NCBI GenBank assembly: GCA_903927855.1
Contig: CAIYOL010000390.1
Location: 1-8,705 of the forward strand
Length of the DNA stretch: 8,705 nt
Direction: 5' to 3'
Source: an uncultured Planctomycetota bacterium
GTDB taxonomy: Bacteria > Planctomycetota > Phycisphaerae > Sedimentisphaerales > Anaerobacaceae
Shown: piece after piece, positions 7,205 to 8,705 of the stretch
Position numbering within the stretch: position 1 is the stretch's first letter
Layout: each line of letters begins with the position of its first letter
Notes under the pieces: model-generated
What the model saw: the letters and a program-made list of their open reading frames with translations, nothing else
Told to the model about the DNA's origin: nothing
The model's database searches: none
Translations under genes and position numbers: made by a program

Positions 7205-7233
7205 TTGACCTATAGTTCCGGTTTCAATATCAT
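7205..7233 (+). promoter_or_regulatory. Sigma70-type promoter for the aminotransferase gene
   Basis: TTGACC (7205-7210), a 17-bp spacer and TATCAT (7228-7233) each match five of six consensus bases. Transcription would start near 7240, leaving a leader of about 33 nt. The stretch 7090-7204 holds the divergent tRNA promoter and nothing else recognisable. Confidence 0.65.
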
Positions 7234-7272
7234 TGTTCGCAAAAAAGGTGGATTTCGAAAGACACGAAAAGA

Positions 7273-8466
7273 ATGAGAATCAGTAAACGAGCCCAGGCGA
7301 TACCCCCTTCGGCGACTTTAGCCGTTACTTCGAGAGCGAAAGAATTGAAGGCCAAAGGCGTAGACATAGTCGATTTCGGGGCAGGTGAGCCGGATTTCGA
7401 CACGCCTGATTTTATCAAAGAAGCAGCAATAAAGGCGTTAAAGGCAGGTAGAACCAAATATACAGCCGAGGCCGGCATAGTTGAGTTGCGGACTGCTATT
7501 GCCGCCAAGCTGGCAAGGGAAAACGGCCTCAAGTACACTCCTGAGCAGGTTATCGTTAATATCGGTGGCAAGCACTCCGTTTACGAGGCAATGCAGGCGA
7601 TACTTGACCCCGGCGACGAGGTGATTTTGCCTGTGCCGTTTTGGGTAACATACCCGGAAGCGATAAAGCTTGCCGGCGCCGTCCCTAAAATTGTTCAGAC
7701 CGACAAAAAGAATAGTTACAAGATTACGCCGGCACAGTTGAAGGAGGCCATAACGAAAAAGACCTCTATGCTGGTGCTTAATTCGCCCAGTAATCCGGGC
7801 GGTTTTACTTATGTTCCTGAAGAACTCAAAGCCATCGCAAAGGTTCTTGAAGTAACGCAAGTGGTGGTGCTTTCAGACGAAATTTATGAAAAACTCATTT
7901 ACGGCAAAACCAAATTTGTGAGCTTCGCTTCACTGTCTAAAGATGCCTATGACAGGACCCTGACCCTTAACGGCCTGAGCAAAACTTACTCTATGACCGG
8001 CTGGCGGCTTGGATATACCGCAGGGCCGCTGGAAGTTATAAAGGCAATGGGGCGTCTTCAATCTCATATGACCTCTAATGCCGTAACTTTCGCTCAATAT
8101 GCAGCAGTTATTGCATTGACCGACCCTGCCGCAGGCGAGACCATAGAAAAGATGAGAGTGGAATTTGAGCGTCGAGGCAAATATATGACCGAACGGTTGA
8201 ACGGCATCGAAGGTGTAGACTGTCCCGAATCGACCGGAGCTTTTTATTGTTTTCCTGATGTTTCGGGTCATTATGGTCGAACTATAAATGGTGCGAAAAT
8301 CGGCGGCAGTATGGACTTCGCAAAAGCACTTCTTGAACAGGCCAATGTTGCCCTTGTACCGGGATTGCCGTTTGGTTGTGATGGAAATGTGCGTTTAAGT
8401 TTTGCCTGCTCAATTGAACAAATTACCAAGGGATTGGATAGATTAGAAAGATGGCTCAGTCAATAA
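7273..8466 (+). CDS. aspC: Class I pyridoxal-phosphate aspartate aminotransferase (type Ib)
   Basis: A 397-residue cytoplasmic enzyme, probably moving the amino group between aspartate and 2-oxoglutarate. K237 in LNGLSKTYSMTGWRLGY is the cofactor lysine, and R245 in the same motif contacts the phosphate. D202 in SDEIYEKL binds the pyridine nitrogen. N174 lies in SPSNPGG, and R374 in NVRLSF holds the substrate carboxylate. The GGK100 segment matches the lysine position used by Thermus-type enzymes to recognise the aspartate side chain, which favours aspartate over a broad or aromatic substrate. The start MRISKRAQAIPPSATLAV matches the family. The ribosome site is poor: only GAAAAG is close to the ATG, and AAGGTGG is 21 nt away. 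The gene has its own promoter and overlaps the next gene by 16 bp. A prephenate- or alanine-preferring relative cannot be excluded. Confidence 0.93.
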   Translation: MRISKRAQAIPPSATLAVTSRAKELKAKGVDIVDFGAGEPDFDTPDFIKEAAIKALKAGRTKYTAEAGIVELRTAIAAKLARENGLKYTPEQVIVNIGGKHSVYEAMQAILDPGDEVILPVPFWVTYPEAIKLAGAVPKIVQTDKKNSYKITPAQLKEAITKKTSMLVLNSPSNPGGFTYVPEELKAIAKVLEVTQVVVLSDEIYEKLIYGKTKFVSFASLSKDAYDRTLTLNGLSKTYSMTGWRLGYTAGPLEVIKAMGRLQSHMTSNAVTFAQYAAVIALTDPAAGETIEKMRVEFERRGKYMTERLNGIEGVDCPESTGAFYCFPDVSGHYGRTINGAKIGGSMDFAKALLEQANVALVPGLPFGCDGNVRLSFACSIEQITKGLDRLERWLSQ

Positions 8467-8705
8467 AAACCAAAGACCAAAATAATAGTTCTGGGGACGA
8501 GTTACAACTCACAGGTCACGAGCGTAGTGCCTTATCCGGCTGGCCGATGATATTAGGCTGGCTGGCAATGCTCATTTTTGCCCTTCACGCCTGCACACAT
8601 ATGGTTGGCGCCGGCGACACCTGGGTTGCGATGGCCAGCGGCCGGCATTTCATCAATCATGAAGTCAGCACTGTCGAACCATTCAGCGCAAATTCACACA
8701 AGGCA
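8451..8705 (+). CDS. Polytopic membrane protein, N-terminal part only
   Basis: An ATG at 8451 opens a frame with no stop to the window edge (85 codons, MAQSIKTKDQ...). The first 30 residues are polar and likely cytoplasmic. Residues about 31-52 (WPMILGWLAMLIFALHACTHM) form a transmembrane helix. The next part, GDTWVAMASGRHFINH...VEPFSANS, resembles the segment after the first helix in GT-C-like integral membrane proteins, which often read D-x-W-W-x-L-x-x-G-R...D-x-F-S. That would place a catalytic or ligand-binding loop on the outer face. The family call is tentative and the function unknown. The start overlaps the end of the aminotransferase gene by 16 bp in another frame, with GAAAG just upstream as a weak ribosome site. 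This suggests translational coupling in one operon. Confidence 0.7.
   Translation, partial: MAQSIKTKDQNNSSGDELQLTGHERSALSGWPMILGWLAMLIFALHACTHMVGAGDTWVAMASGRHFINHEVSTVEPFSANSHKA

Noticed and set aside
7090..7272. Possible riboswitch or attenuator before the aminotransferase gene
   Set aside because: The predicted leader is only about 33 nt and has no stable hairpin. The remaining sequence is explained by the two divergent promoters.

Overview
The window reads as ordinary bacterial chromosome of moderate GC. It carries six complete or near-complete protein genes, one gene cut at each edge, and one tRNA gene. A predicted outer-membrane beta-barrel protein and a secreted glycosidase point to a diderm bacterium. 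The mix of an AcuC-type deacetylase, a DUF5597-type GH35 glycosidase, an OFA-family transporter and a polytopic membrane protein with a GDTW...EPFS-like segment would fit a Planctomycetota/Phycisphaerae-like organism. That placement is an impression from protein style, not a computed result.

Layout. Positions 1-657 (+) hold the 3' two thirds of an AcuC/class I histone-deacetylase-like gene. A good sigma70-type promoter (726-754), with a 12-bp palindrome in its spacer, precedes a secreted GH35-like beta-galactosidase (791-2440, +). This gene converges on an OFA-family MFS transporter (2456-3898, -); a 21-bp palindrome containing both stop codons separates them. Upstream of the transporter on the same strand is acetyl-CoA synthetase acsA (3999-5984, -), with a hairpin terminator between the two. 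acsA has a recognisable promoter (6044-6072, -) embedded in copies of the heptamer ACATACT. Divergent from acsA is a 258-residue predicted outer-membrane beta-barrel protein (6182-6958, +). It ends in a strong terminator hairpin shared back to back with a tRNA-Arg(ACG) gene (7016-7089, -). Next comes a promoter-led class I aspartate aminotransferase (7273-8466, +). Its last 16 bp overlap the start of a membrane protein that runs off the right edge (8451-8705, +).

How the genes may work together. acsA activates acetate and carries the conserved C-terminal lysine (K623) that acetylation inactivates in characterised Acs enzymes. An AcuC-type deacetylase, the class that reverses this in Bacillus subtilis, lies about 3.3 kb away. 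The OFA transporter directly downstream of acsA and the beta-barrel protein divergent from it could be inner- and outer-membrane steps of small-carboxylate uptake. This acetate-module reading is inference from gene order and family knowledge. No CRISPR array, insertion sequence, phage gene or clearly novel defence-type system is visible.
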